The notes: generated by a model from the sequence alone, not told the origin. DNA of 64,000 nt from Chryseobacterium aurantiacum (GCF_003020585.1 NZ_PXUE01000002.1:1178001-1242000), one strand, 5' to 3'. Positions 1-8,863 are shown, counted from the first letter of the stretch. A program made the numbers and translations.

Positions 1-1
1 G

Positions 2-1108
2 GAACTTAAGCTTGGAAATGTTGAAAAGATAAAATTTTCAGGTCTTGGTGGAAGTTTAAGTATTGATGGCTTAAAATCTGATCGTAATATTGGACGAATT
101 GGAGATGCTCTCGTAAACACCTCCATGTCTCTGTATGTGATTATTGATGAAGAATTTAATATTTCATCTCACGTAGGAATTCCCGTAAACGGAGTTATAG
201 GCTACCATTTCTTCAAGGATCATCCTATTTTTATAGATTATATTTCAAAAAAAATTACGGTGTATGAGAACATTGATCTTTTAAAAAAGAAAATCAGAAA
301 GTTTGAAGAACTTCCCATCACCATTGAAAGAGACAAGCCCTATCTTTATGCCGGTGTGGAAATGACCAGTGAAAAAAAGGATTCAAAACTTTTAATTGAT
401 CTTGGAAACAGTGATGCCATATGGCTCTTCCCTACTCTTATCAAAAACTTTGTATACAACAGACCCAATATTGATGATTTTCTTGGACGGGGATTCAATG
501 GAGATATTTATGGTAAACGAAGCAGAATTCATAACTTCTATCTGGGAGATTTCAAATTTGAAAAACCACTTACCGCAATGCCCGATGAGTTTTCTATTCA
601 GCACGTAAATCTTGTAGAAAATAGAAAAGGTTCCATTGGCGGAGAAATTACACGCAGGTTTACCGTTATTTTTGATTATCCTAACAAAAAACTATATTTG
701 AGGAAAAACAGAAACTTTAGTGATCCTTTTCATTTTAATATGAGTGGATTAGATTTCAAACAGGATGGCCTGGAATGGAAACAAGACAGGGTTGCCATTG
801 AAACTCAAAACTTAGCAAGTATGGGAGCTGAAGGGTATAAAAATTCCTTTCAGTATAAATTTAGCCTCAAACCTATGTTTTCCATTGCTGGTGTAAGGAA
901 AGATTCCCCTGCCTATGAAGCAGGCTTACAAAAGGATGACAGAATTATCAGTATCAATGGGAATAAATCTTCAGATATGACCCTGGAAAAAATCATAGAA
1001 CTCATGAAATCTGATGAAGGACGAAGTATTATTATGGTTATTGAAAGAAAAAATGAACAGCTCACTTTACGTTTCACTTTAGAAGACCCAATTCCCTATC
1101 AAGAATAG
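2..1108 (+). CDS. Retropepsin-like aspartyl protease with C-terminal PDZ domain (5' partial)
   Basis: The reading frame is open from base 2, so the gene starts before the window; the first ATG inside (125) is internal. A protease motif of the form DLGNS lies at about 394-408, a variant of the aspartyl-protease D-T/S-G signature, in a fold typical of exported Bacteroidetes retropepsin-like proteins. The C-terminal part (about 880-1090) reads as a PDZ domain, with the carboxylate-loop region around AGV and the AGLQKDDRIISING stretch. Such proteins are usually periplasmic proteases or peptide binders; the substrate is unknown. The next gene follows 3 bp downstream on the same strand, so the two are probably co-transcribed. 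The family is well supported, the exact role is not. Confidence 0.8.
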   Translation, partial: ELKLGNVEKIKFSGLGGSLSIDGLKSDRNIGRIGDALVNTSMSLYVIIDEEFNISSHVGIPVNGVIGYHFFKDHPIFIDYISKKITVYENIDLLKKKIRKFEELPITIERDKPYLYAGVEMTSEKKDSKLLIDLGNSDAIWLFPTLIKNFVYNRPNIDDFLGRGFNGDIYGKRSRIHNFYLGDFKFEKPLTAMPDEFSIQHVNLVENRKGSIGGEITRRFTVIFDYPNKKLYLRKNRNFSDPFHFNMSGLDFKQDGLEWKQDRVAIETQNLASMGAEGYKNSFQYKFSLKPMFSIAGVRKDSPAYEAGLQKDDRIISINGNKSSDMTLEKIIELMKSDEGRSIIMVIERKNEQLTLRFTLEDPIPYQE

Positions 1109-1111
1109 AAT

Positions 1112-1639
1112 ATGAAAACCGAAGAAACCACCTTAGACAGAATAAGAACCCGACCGAGATTTAAGATGTTTACCCATCTTACGAAAGAAGAGTATGCAGA
1201 AAATCTCAAAAAATACCTCATAGAACATAAAGATGAATTTTCCGGTAATATCAACAAGGAAGTTGCTACCATTTGGGTAGAAACAGAATATGATAATTAC
1301 TGGAAGCCCCGTCTTGCCCTGAGAGTTGAAATGGAGGATGATGATACTGTAATACGCGGAGTATTCGGTCCCAGTTCTGCGGTCTGGACTTTTTTCATGT
1401 TCCTTTATTTTTCCTTTTCTATTCTTTGGATGACGTTTTTCACCATGTATTATGTAGAAAAACAAATAAAAAGCGCTGAATACCCGTGGGCACTGAGCGC
1501 TTCTTTTGTCATGTTATTTTTTATTCTTCTTACTTATCTTGCCGCAAGGTTCGGGCAGCATAAAGGGAAAGATGAAATGCTTAATTTGAGACGGTTTGCT
1601 GAAGAATCTACTTTACAATTTGAAAAGAAAATTATTTAG
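1112..1639 (+). CDS. Two-TM membrane protein of unknown function
   Basis: A 175-aa protein whose start lies 3 bp after the stop of the protease/PDZ gene, so it is likely translated from the same transcript. About 85 hydrophilic N-terminal residues precede two predicted membrane helices (about residues 90-115 and 127-148), and a short charged tail follows. I recognise no domain. The 3' end overlaps the convergent L,D-transpeptidase gene by 8 bp, leaving no room for an intergenic terminator. It may be a membrane partner of the upstream protease, but that rests only on adjacency. Confidence 0.7.
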   Translation: MKTEETTLDRIRTRPRFKMFTHLTKEEYAENLKKYLIEHKDEFSGNINKEVATIWVETEYDNYWKPRLALRVEMEDDDTVIRGVFGPSSAVWTFFMFLYFSFSILWMTFFTMYYVEKQIKSAEYPWALSASFVMLFFILLTYLAARFGQHKGKDEMLNLRRFAEESTLQFEKKII

Positions 1640-2672
1640 ACAGCGTATCTGCAGGTCTCTCATTTGAAGCCGGAGCAGCCATTGCTCTGGCCGTTTTAAT
1701 GGAATCGGCTACCTTTTCTCTGTTAGTCTGTTCTTTCAGCATTTTTGAAACATCCGGTTCCAATAGCTTCGTAAGCTCCTCCACTGAAATATTATTGGCA
1801 TTAGGATCATCCAGAAGCTTTTTCCAAGGTCTTCTTCCACCCCAGTTATAATCACCAAAGACCATTACTGCGGTACCTTTTGCCTTTGTGGTAGCCCCAC
1901 CGGGATTCAGGATCCAGGTATCAGCATAAGAATACAACCACTGCGCATCTTTTCTTAGTAATCGCAGGCAAGAGTGGGAAGCCGGATATCCGGGAAGGGT
2001 ATATTCATGCCATCCAATACCCCCGATGTTGTGAATATTAAAGTTATAAGGAAGCTTCCATTCTGTGCTTACGGTGGAAATAGACAATTTCTTTTTCCAG
2101 TTAGCAAATGTAAGCCCTCTGGTGGTTTGTGCCGTTTTCTTTCCCATACTCGTTGGTCCCCATTTAACAAGGCTTCCGTTAGAATATACACCATATGCCT
2201 GAATAGGATATGAGAATATTACAAACTTTTTCACCCCGCTTAGTACATCCAACTGCATTGGAAATGGCGAATAAGCCATCAACGTAGTATCTATCTTAGC
2301 AGGAACTACCAATGTATCAGCATTCCATTTGCTTTTAGAATCCAATCTGTTTAAGGCTAAAATAGCTGTACGTTCTTTCTCGTTATATTTTTTACTGAAC
2401 TCTGCGTACACAGAATCCCTCATTTTTTTATCTTTTGGAAGTACAAATGCATTATAAAAACCATTCTCCTGCATAACAGGTGGAACGGATTCTTTTTTAA
2501 CCACAGGCACTGAATCTTTCTTTATAGAATCTTTTTCTGCTTCAGGAGTCTCCGAGGCGGAAACAGTATCTTTAAAAGTATCGCTTATTTTTTCTATTTC
2601 TTTCTTACAGGAAACCAGAAATAGTGCACATAAGCAAGCATATGGAAATGATTTTTTCACAAATATGTTCAT
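1632..2672 (-). CDS. L,D-transpeptidase (YkuD-type) lipoprotein
   Basis: A 346-aa protein that begins with a lipoprotein signal peptide (hydrophobic stretch ending LVSCKKE), so it is probably anchored at a periplasm-facing membrane. After a low-complexity Lys/Glu/Ser/Val linker comes a YkuD catalytic domain. The catalytic motif appears as SHSCLRL at about residues 231-237, with an upstream His in HEYTLPG; the classical form is SHGCxR, so Ser replaces Gly here. Members form 3-3 peptidoglycan cross-links or attach proteins to peptidoglycan. The gene appears monocistronic and convergent with the upstream plus-strand pair. Assignment to the fold is secure; the cross-linking substrate is not shown. 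Confidence 0.85.
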   Translation of the reverse strand: MNIFVKKSFPYACLCALFLVSCKKEIEKISDTFKDTVSASETPEAEKDSIKKDSVPVVKKESVPPVMQENGFYNAFVLPKDKKMRDSVYAEFSKKYNEKERTAILALNRLDSKSKWNADTLVVPAKIDTTLMAYSPFPMQLDVLSGVKKFVIFSYPIQAYGVYSNGSLVKWGPTSMGKKTAQTTRGLTFANWKKKLSISTVSTEWKLPYNFNIHNIGGIGWHEYTLPGYPASHSCLRLLRKDAQWLYSYADTWILNPGGATTKAKGTAVMVFGDYNWGGRRPWKKLLDDPNANNISVEELTKLLEPDVSKMLKEQTNREKVADSIKTARAMAAPASNERPADTLSK

Positions 2673-2782
2673 TATAAATAAATTGGTATTTCAGTTTTTC
2701 TACTCAATACAAATATCAGACCTAAAGATGAAATAACAACCACCATCCATAAAAATACCGTGAAAATACGGGAACCCAAAAT

Positions 2783-3259
2783 TTATGGAGAGACTGCCAT
2801 TTTTTGAGAGAGTATTGCCTCTCTTCTTAAATCCTCATCATTATTATCTATTTTCACTCTTTTTAAGGTTTTTCCTTGAAACATTTCATATGTTATAAGG
2901 CCTTTATCAAGATAGCTAATTTTCTCGACAGAGATAATATCTTTTGGAATATTTGCTCCAAACCATAATTCATCGGGTTGTTGGGCCCAGGTAACCTCAT
3001 ATAAAACTGCATTTTGGGGATAATTAGAATTAAAGTTTTTCTTTGCATAGTCAAATGCAATATCATTTCCATACAAGGTCGACATTGTTTTTATCTTCGG
3101 CTGAATGGAAGATGTAATAGGATTCATTAAAAGTGGATTTTCTTTCAGTTCATCACTTTGCTGAACAGATGCTTCCAAATTGAGAACATTTTGAGGATTT
3201 TTTTCACAGGAAACGAACAACATAAAAGCTAAAATTAAATATAAACTACACTTTTTCAT
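2783..3259 (-). CDS. Small lipoprotein paired with the haem-binding P460 gene
   Basis: A 158-aa protein with a clear lipoprotein signal (LYLILAFMLFVSC). The mature part contains no CxxCH motif and no domain I recognise. Its start codon overlaps the stop of the upstream cytochrome-like gene by 4 bp (ATGA), which implies translational coupling and a shared function, perhaps an accessory or assembly subunit for the haem protein. Function is inferred from position only. Confidence 0.7.
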   Translation of the reverse strand: MKKCSLYLILAFMLFVSCEKNPQNVLNLEASVQQSDELKENPLLMNPITSSIQPKIKTMSTLYGNDIAFDYAKKNFNSNYPQNAVLYEVTWAQQPDELWFGANIPKDIISVEKISYLDKGLITYEMFQGKTLKRVKIDNNDEDLRREAILSQKMAVSP

Positions 3260-4227
3260 TTTGTCTGAATTTTTTTAAGTTGAGAAATTAAATATAACGG
3301 TGGGGTAAAAACATAATCCCTGTTTGCCACAGGCTTATGACATTCAATACATTCCTGTTCAAAATTTGGAGTATCTTCTCCGTAGGGTTTCAAATCGTTT
3401 CCTTTCCATCTTGCCCAGTTCCAGCCTTTTGTTTTTGAATACTTTTCAGAATCTTTAACCATAAACTCTACGGCCAAAAACTCACCTGAAGAAATACTTC
3501 CGTCTTTTTGCACCTGCTGTTTCCAAACAGTTTTTGCAAGGACAGATCCATCAGGCCAAGGGTTTACCTTATGATCCTGAATTGCTTTCACGGCAATATC
3601 ATTTCCAAAAATAATTCGCATTGTTCCGTTATCAAACCGATCTGTTGTACTGATCGCTTTCCAGTTTCTATAATCCGGAAAATAATGCTGCCCGTTGGGA
3701 GCGTCTTTTACATGAGTTTTCTTCAATTCTCCATTTACCCAGGAATTGTATTGCTTTTCGGCATCTTTTATTTGCGAATCATCTGAAACTTGACGGGGAG
3801 TGAGGGATAACGCATAATTTTTCAACGTTTGAATCTGCTTTTGATTCAGTTTTGCAGATGAATGAACAGCCGTATAGCTTGGAAGTGGCATTTCACCTGA
3901 CAAAACTTTGTTGATTGAATAGTAAATTGTTGAATTCTGTTGTGCTTTGGGCCAGGAATCCCATTTTGAAAAATCCAGCACTTCCCGAGCTTCTTTAATA
4001 TGTGACGTAACCAAAAAATTAGCGGGAGTAATTTTATCATACCATCTTAAATTAGCTTCCGAGGAATGACAATCAAAACACGAACTTCTCAAGATGGCGT
4101 TTACTTCTTTTGGAACATGGGATAGGTTCTGAGTTTTTGTTCCGTGATCAATTTTTTCAGGTCGAAAAAACTGTAAGCCTACAAATCCGGCAAGCAAAAC
4201 CAAGATCAGTTTATTCTTATTTTTCAT
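3256..4227 (-). CDS. Haem-binding domain / cytochrome P460-like protein
   Basis: A 323-aa protein with an N-terminal membrane anchor or signal (residues about 5-20). The first CxxCH motif (SCFDCHS, about residue 50) is followed by a WYDKITPANFLVTSH-type sequence characteristic of the Bacteroidetes haem-binding domain. The second half resembles a cytochrome P460 domain and ends with a second CxxCH (ECIECHK, about residue 294). It therefore probably binds two c-type haems on the periplasmic side and takes part in electron transfer or small-molecule (for example nitrogen oxide) chemistry. It is first in a two-gene unit with the lipoprotein and diverges across 168 bp from a Cache-LytTR regulator, a likely controller. 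The precise reaction is unknown. Confidence 0.8.
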   Translation of the reverse strand: MKNKNKLILVLLAGFVGLQFFRPEKIDHGTKTQNLSHVPKEVNAILRSSCFDCHSSEANLRWYDKITPANFLVTSHIKEAREVLDFSKWDSWPKAQQNSTIYYSINKVLSGEMPLPSYTAVHSSAKLNQKQIQTLKNYALSLTPRQVSDDSQIKDAEKQYNSWVNGELKKTHVKDAPNGQHYFPDYRNWKAISTTDRFDNGTMRIIFGNDIAVKAIQDHKVNPWPDGSVLAKTVWKQQVQKDGSISSGEFLAVEFMVKDSEKYSKTKGWNWARWKGNDLKPYGEDTPNFEQECIECHKPVANRDYVFTPPLYLISQLKKIQTK

Positions 4228-4395
4228 GAGAGAATCATTTTTAGTTTATTCAAATTCTGAGACCAAAGCTATACTAAATCAACACCTTACCTTATTAAAT
4301 AATCGACGAAAGGGAAAATATAACCTTTAAAAGCGAATATTTTCTTGCGAATTAATCCGTAATTTTGAAGCGAATTACAAATTCCCGCCTCATTC

Positions 4396-5508
4396 ATGAA
4401 AAAGATCAATCTTTATATTCTCACTTTTTTTGCAATAAGCATTGTGATCTTACTTGTCAGTTTTTTTTCTTTTCGTTATCTATATTCTTCTTCTAAAAAA
4501 GATGTTTTCAACAGTACTTTTGAGGCCGGGAAAAGGGAAGCTCGGGAAATTGGAAAGTTGCTGGAGTTACAACTTAAGCAAGGTCTATCAAAAGAAACCG
4601 TTATTCAGAATCTTCAAAGCAGCATTGTAAATACAGATACACAAAGTGGTTTTATTTGCATGTATAATCAGGCCGGCATTGAACTTTGCCATCCCAATCC
4701 TGCTTTAATTGGACGTAAAGTTGAAATAAACAGTTCAGAATTCATTTCAGATAGTAATAAACAATTTGATTTTCTGGAAATAATAAATTCCGGAAAAGCG
4801 AGTACGGGAATACATAATTTTAATAAAGCCTCAAAGCGTGCTTCCGAAATCGTAAGTTTTTATCCTGTAGAAGGCAGTAACTGGATGGTGGCTTCCCACG
4901 CCAATATTGATGTAATAGAACAGCAGATTTCTGATTTATATTTAACTTTTTTAATTGTTTTTTTAATTGCCACTTTATTAATTCTTGGAATAAGCTTCTT
5001 TCTCATTAGAATGATCTATAAAAAATATGAAGATCAAAAAAATGGTGAGATTAAAAGTCTTAATGATGAAGTGAATACTTTAACGGCTATCAATACGCAG
5101 CTTCATTTAATTCATGAAAAACACAGGGAAAACGATAATGATTCTGTAAGTGAAGAATCAACTGATGCTTTAAAGAAAAGAATTATTACCTATCATAAGG
5201 ACGAGCTGATATCTTTAGAGACCTCCGAAATTGCCTATTTCTTTCTTGAAAATAACATTGTTTATATAAAAACATGCTCGGGAAATCAGTATTCGATTAA
5301 CTCCAGTCTAGATGAATTGATCAAAACTTTAGATTCACAAATATTTTACAGAGCCAATCGCCAGTTTATTATTAATGTAAAAGCTATTAATAATATTCTT
5401 GTGTATGGCAAAAATCAATTAAAATTAGTAGTAAAGCCTGAAAGTGATGAAGTAATACTGATCAGTAAAAACAGAGTTTCGGAATTTAAAAAATGGCTGG
5501 AACAGTAA
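4396..5508 (+). CDS. Membrane-anchored Cache-domain LytTR transcription regulator
   Basis: A 370-aa protein with a membrane helix at about residues 7-29, an extracytoplasmic sensor segment of about 150 residues resembling a Cache domain, a second helix at about 181-205, a short coiled-coil linker and a C-terminal LytTR DNA-binding domain (about 262-370, including the YFFLENNIVY and RANRQFIIN core segments). There is no kinase or receiver domain, so it looks like a one-component sensor that binds DNA from the membrane. It is divergent from the haem-binding gene, whose promoter would share the 168-bp gap. The ligand is unknown. Confidence 0.8.
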   Translation: MKKINLYILTFFAISIVILLVSFFSFRYLYSSSKKDVFNSTFEAGKREAREIGKLLELQLKQGLSKETVIQNLQSSIVNTDTQSGFICMYNQAGIELCHPNPALIGRKVEINSSEFISDSNKQFDFLEIINSGKASTGIHNFNKASKRASEIVSFYPVEGSNWMVASHANIDVIEQQISDLYLTFLIVFLIATLLILGISFFLIRMIYKKYEDQKNGEIKSLNDEVNTLTAINTQLHLIHEKHRENDNDSVSEESTDALKKRIITYHKDELISLETSEIAYFFLENNIVYIKTCSGNQYSINSSLDELIKTLDSQIFYRANRQFIINVKAINNILVYGKNQLKLVVKPESDEVILISKNRVSEFKKWLEQ

Positions 5509-5535
5509 ATATTTTCCTATCTCTTTCCTAAAAAT

Positions 5536-6294
5536 TTAAAGCAGTTTATTCGTTTTAGCGTAAGATAATGCTTCGGCAATATTGTTGACTCCAATTTTTT
5601 CAAAAAGCTTTTTTCGGTGAAATTTCACGGTATCGGCTGTAATAAAAAGCTTAGCCCCTATTTCATTAATTGTCAACCCACTGGCATACAGGCTTAAGAT
5701 TTCATATTCTCTGGAAGATAATTTTATTTTCTCGCTTTTTTCCCATTTTTCTACCGTTAGATCATACTTCCAAATCTCATTGGAACCATCCTTACTAAGC
5801 ATAACATTCCCTGAAGAGCTATTATTAGAAAGTGATACGGCGCATAGGGCCTTCCAGACCTGCCCCTCTTCTGTAAGAAACATGGGAGTAAGCTTATGAT
5901 TAACAAGCACTAGGTTTTTCTTACTGTTGATAAGATAAAAATCGTAGGAAATAGAATACAGCTTTCTTTCCTCTATCGGAATTTTATCAAAAAACTCAAA
6001 TCCTGCTTCATTAATTTTAATCAACATTTCGACGTCCTCAGGTTTTACATTTTGAAAATAGAAAGCATAGCCCAGCTCCTTTACTTCCTCTGAAGTTTTC
6101 CCACAAAGGAAAAGAGGGTTATCTGAAACATACTCAAATCCTTTAGTTTGATAGTTGATCACATACAGACTCTGATAAGTAGTTCTGGCAAGAGCCTTTA
6201 TTGCTTCCAGATAATCTCCGGACTGGCTAAAGTCAATATCAGCATCTTTACTGACCTCATTTTTATCATTGAAAAACCTTTTAATTCGTTCCAT
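5536..6294 (-). CDS. PAS-like / LuxR-type HTH transcription regulator
   Basis: A 252-aa protein. The C-terminal ~60 residues are a LuxR/GerE helix-turn-helix (LSSREYEILSLYASGLT followed by IGAKLFITADTVKFHRKKLF). The first ~180 residues resemble a PAS-type sensory domain as found in many Bacteroidetes LuxR proteins. It is convergent with the LytTR gene (27-bp gap) and may be an independent regulator. The DNA-binding role is well supported; target genes and signal are unknown. Confidence 0.8.
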   Translation of the reverse strand: MERIKRFFNDKNEVSKDADIDFSQSGDYLEAIKALARTTYQSLYVINYQTKGFEYVSDNPLFLCGKTSEEVKELGYAFYFQNVKPEDVEMLIKINEAGFEFFDKIPIEERKLYSISYDFYLINSKKNLVLVNHKLTPMFLTEEGQVWKALCAVSLSNNSSSGNVMLSKDGSNEIWKYDLTVEKWEKSEKIKLSSREYEILSLYASGLTINEIGAKLFITADTVKFHRKKLFEKIGVNNIAEALSYAKTNKLL

Positions 6295-6755
6295 CTTTTA
6301 AAAAAATATCTACTTACTACACTAAAGGATAGTTTTCGATTTGATCTCACAAATCTACACAAAAGTGTAGCGACTTTCAAAATACGGTGACATAGTTTTG
6401 CAAACGATTTGCATGATTGTACCTTTTGTTAGAAAATCATCTCAAGATGAGCCTAAAAATCGGCACATACAGGCTATCCATACTATTGTCATCAATAACC
6501 ATGATATAAAGAAGCTGCCCAAACAATTCGGTCTAAAAAGTTGATTCGTCAAATGAAGTTTTTATCGTAAATAACTCAGACAAAGACACCTAATTCAGAC
6601 TGAAATATTAAATGACATTGACCGAATGTAAAGCAGTTCAGAAAGATCAGCCTTTTAATCAGCATAAATCTCTGCTTAGAAACACACACTGATCTACACC
6701 CTATCACAGATCATTATTATTACTGTCTTATTTGACAGTAATTTTTTTTGCCTAT
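6295..6755. other. 461-bp gap with short remnant-like ORF
   Basis: No full-length gene is visible. A 43-codon plus-strand ORF (6413-6544) starts MIVPFVRKSS and ends QFGLKS; it has no recognisable domain and may be the debris of a lost gene. A strong plus-strand terminator closes the region at 6720-6749, which suggests that something on the plus strand is or was transcribed here. The rest is AT-rich and unremarkable. Confidence 0.3.
6720..6749 (+). terminator. Rho-independent terminator
   Basis: A perfect inverted repeat, TTACTGTC and GACAGTAA, with a 6-nt loop (6720-6741), is followed by eight T (6742-6749). The T-run lies on the plus-strand side, yet no annotated plus-strand gene ends just before it; the nearest gene (6756-7061) is on the minus strand. 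Confidence 0.7.
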
Positions 6756-7061
6756 TTAGTAACCTTGTATGAGATTGGCAAAAACCCTTACTAAGCATAA
6801 AAATGCAGTGAATAGTAATATAAAAAACTGAATTTTATTGACGGCCTTACTACCAAATTTCCAGACAAGGATCCTATCACTAATAATCACTATTACTACA
6901 GGAATCATCCATAGCATAATAAACATCCCATAAAGCCCATCTGGCGCCGAAACTCCCGCCATCAATACAATGGCTGCTATAATCCCCACTATTAGGATTA
7001 ATAAGCCCAAAATAAAGAATAGAGTCCAGTTTTTAAATTGTCTTTTCATGCTACTCATCAA
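6756..7061 (-). CDS. Small three-TM membrane protein, unknown function
   Basis: A 101-aa, strongly hydrophobic protein with about three predicted membrane helices (residues about 12-34, 42-60, 76-97). No domain is recognised. The start lies 2 bp from the stop of the following minus-strand membrane protein gene (7064-7489), so the two form a transcription unit. The alternative start two codons later also fits. Confidence 0.6.
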   Translation of the reverse strand: MMSSMKRQFKNWTLFFILGLLILIVGIIAAIVLMAGVSAPDGLYGMFIMLWMIPVVIVIISDRILVWKFGSKAVNKIQFFILLFTAFLCLVRVFANLIQGY

Positions 7062-7063
7062 TT

Positions 7064-7489
7064 TTATTTGAACCGGGAATTAAATCTGCTGTAATAAAAT
7101 GCCCAAAGAACAAACCAGGGCAAATAAGTAATCAGAAATAAAGCAATGTCATCCTTATTAATTGTTCCGTCTGCAACTGTACGATAATAGAAAACGAAAG
7201 AAATGACCGGAAGCAGAAACCAACATAAGGCTTCTTTCACTTTTCCATGAAATGACTTTAAAAGGGAAAACAGGCTGCTCAACGATAAAATACTAAGAAA
7301 TAATATCCAAAAAATAACAAAGGCATAGGCAAGTCCGCTCATATCACAATTTCTTGGATGTTCCGTCAATTCCACTTCCCGGGTAACATTTAAATATATA
7401 ATGATAAGAACAACTGAAACAACCGTTGAAATAAGCCACGTTTTAAGTATAGAGAATAAAATAAACTTCTTTTTAGACATCCAATTCAT
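7064..7489 (-). CDS. Four-TM membrane protein, unknown function
   Basis: A 141-aa protein with about four predicted helices and short loops, first gene of a two-gene membrane-protein unit. A cysteine sits in the first external loop (NCDMSG). No family is recognised and no enzyme motif is visible. Confidence 0.6.
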   Translation of the reverse strand: MNWMSKKKFILFSILKTWLISTVVSVVLIIIYLNVTREVELTEHPRNCDMSGLAYAFVIFWILFLSILSLSSLFSLLKSFHGKVKEALCWFLLPVISFVFYYRTVADGTINKDDIALFLITYLPWFVLWAFYYSRFNSRFK

Positions 7490-7630
7490 CTTTAAATACT
7501 AAAGTACCCATAAACTATCGAATGGACAAAAGTCAAGATCTTTTTTTCAGTATTTAACAAAGATATAAAGGATACAAATCGTCCTGACAACACCTATTTT
7601 ACTTACTTTTGAAAGCTTTAAATAAATCAA

Positions 7631-8281
7631 ATGAATTTTTTTATCATAGGAGATGTTCATGGATGTCTTTATACTTTGGAAGAAATGCTCAAATATTGGA
7701 ATGCTGAAAGTGAATATCTGGTTTTTGTAGGAGATTTAATAGATCGAGGGAATTATAGTTTCAGGGTTGTCAAAAAATGTATGCAATTGCAGGAACTTTA
7801 TCCTCATTGTATTATAATAAAAGGAAATCATGAATCCGAATTTATCGAACATTGTGACAAAGGTCCCAATCTGAATTGGATCCGACAATGTGGAGACAAG
7901 ACACTGGAAGATTTCAATAAGCATCATGCAGACCATGAACAAATCCGAAATTGGTTTGCTGCACTACCCCTAAAGTTTGAAACTGAAAATATAATGATTA
8001 CCCATGCCGGAATAACGGAAACAGAAGATCCTTATAAAGAAGACAGTGAAGATAGCGTTTTATGGAACAGAAAAGAGCTAAAGAACATTCATCAACTGCA
8101 AATTCATGGGCATACTCCACTGAAACAGAAGAAGCCCTTGTTTGATGAAAAATCTAACTCAGTGAACATCGATACAGGAGCGGTTTACGGATATGGATTA
8201 ACAGGACTAAAAATCTCTAAAGAAGCAAGAGTAATTGACATTATTACAATACCAACAGATGCAAGAGATACAGTGATATGA
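7631..8281 (+). CDS. Calcineurin-like metallophosphoesterase (PrpA/ApaH-like)
   Basis: A 216-aa cytosolic protein with the full metallophosphoesterase motif set: GDVHG (residues about 7-11), GDLIDRG (about 34-40), GNHE (about 65-68), and later His residues in THAG and HGHT. These ligate two metal ions. The family includes bacterial Ser/Thr protein phosphatases and Ap4A hydrolases; which activity applies cannot be told from sequence. Length is normal for the small bacterial PrpA type. A bidirectional terminator lies downstream, between this gene and the tRNA genes. Confidence 0.85.
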   Translation: MNFFIIGDVHGCLYTLEEMLKYWNAESEYLVFVGDLIDRGNYSFRVVKKCMQLQELYPHCIIIKGNHESEFIEHCDKGPNLNWIRQCGDKTLEDFNKHHADHEQIRNWFAALPLKFETENIMITHAGITETEDPYKEDSEDSVLWNRKELKNIHQLQIHGHTPLKQKKPLFDEKSNSVNIDTGAVYGYGLTGLKISKEARVIDIITIPTDARDTVI

Positions 8282-8354
8282 ATGGATGAAACCAGCACTA
8301 TCCTTTTCATCATGTTCTCAAAAAGTACAAAGAATACTTTAGGTTCTAAACAAA

Positions 8355-8384
8355 AAAAAGTCTTCTAAAAATAGAAGACTTTTT
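8355..8384. terminator. Bidirectional terminator
   Basis: The inverted repeat AAAAAGTCTTCT / AGAAGACTTTTT has a 6-nt loop. Both arms are A/T-flanked, so it can stop transcripts of the plus-strand phosphoesterase and of the minus-strand tRNA-Asp genes. Confidence 0.75.
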
Positions 8385-8385
8385 G

Positions 8386-8459
8386 CGATCCGGACGGGAC
8401 TCGAACCCGCGACCTCCGCCGTGACAGGGCGGCATTCTAACCAGCTGAACTACCGGATC
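8386..8459 (-). tRNA. tRNA-Asp (GTC), copy 1
   Basis: A 74-nt minus-strand tRNA with 7-bp acceptor stem GATCCGG/CCGGATC and discriminator G at 8386. The D-arm GTTCAGCTGGTTAGAA, the anticodon loop with GTC and the T-arm GGTTCGAGTCCC are all canonical. CCA is not encoded. It is the 3'-most member of a tandem array and lies downstream of copy 2 on the same strand. Confidence 0.95.
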
Positions 8460-8491
8460 AATTTTTTTAAAGTAAATTGACAAAACTTATG

Positions 8492-8565
8492 CGATCCGGA
8501 CGGGACTCGAACCCGCGACCTCCGCCGTGACAGGGCGGCATTCTAACCAGCTGAACTACCGGATC
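8492..8565 (-). tRNA. tRNA-Asp (GTC), copy 2
   Basis: Identical by eye to copy 1 over all 74 nt. It is separated from it by a 32-bp AT-rich spacer. Almost the same spacer occurs between copy 2 and the truncated third copy at 8594, showing that this was a three-gene array before the mobile element inserted. Confidence 0.95.
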
Positions 8566-8593
8566 AATTTTTTAAAGAAATTGATAAAACTTC

Positions 8594-8611
8594 TGCGATC
8601 CGGACGGGACT
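8594..8611 (-). other. Left attachment site (att) of the integrated element
   Basis: An 18-bp sequence, tgcgatccggacgggact, identical to the 3' end of both tRNA-Asp genes. The match breaks at 8612 (ttgtac instead of cgaacc). Because the tRNAs are on the minus strand, this is the duplicated 3' end left behind when an element inserted in a third tRNA-Asp. The element lies to the right, and an intact third tRNA-Asp is expected at its far, unseen end. Confidence 0.8.
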
Positions 8612-8665
8612 TGTACTTTTTCAAGAAAAGCCCTATCCATAAGCTTTATACTGTTCTCTTATTTT

Positions 8666-8686
8666 ATAGGTCACCGAATAGGTCAC
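8666..8686. repeat. Paired 9-bp direct repeats next to att
   Basis: ATAGGTCAC occurs at 8666-8674 and again at 8678-8686, a 12-bp period, about 55 bp inside the att core. Short direct repeats at this distance are typical integrase arm-binding sites of tyrosine-recombinase elements; the role is inferred. The 8612-8863 gap holds no gene. Confidence 0.45.
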
Positions 8687-8863
8687 TTTTTATAAATAAG
8701 TTTGAGAGCGTCTGTTTTTAACTGGTGCAAAGATATAGATATTTTTATTCTTAACAAATAAATTAAGTATTTTTCTGTTCAAACAACTGTAAAGACCAGA
8801 CTATCAAATATATTTTTTTGGTAAAATACTCAATTTACCAGAAAACAAATCTTCTATTAACTT

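Noticed and set aside
8527..8721. 64-codon plus-strand ORF across the second tRNA-Asp and att
   Set aside because: It overlaps a tRNA gene on the other strand and the integration junction; its composition is that of a shadow frame.
8612..8863. Integrase gene next to the att site
   Set aside because: No reading frame of suitable length or catalytic R..HxxR..Y motif in the 250 bp; it is probably near the other end.
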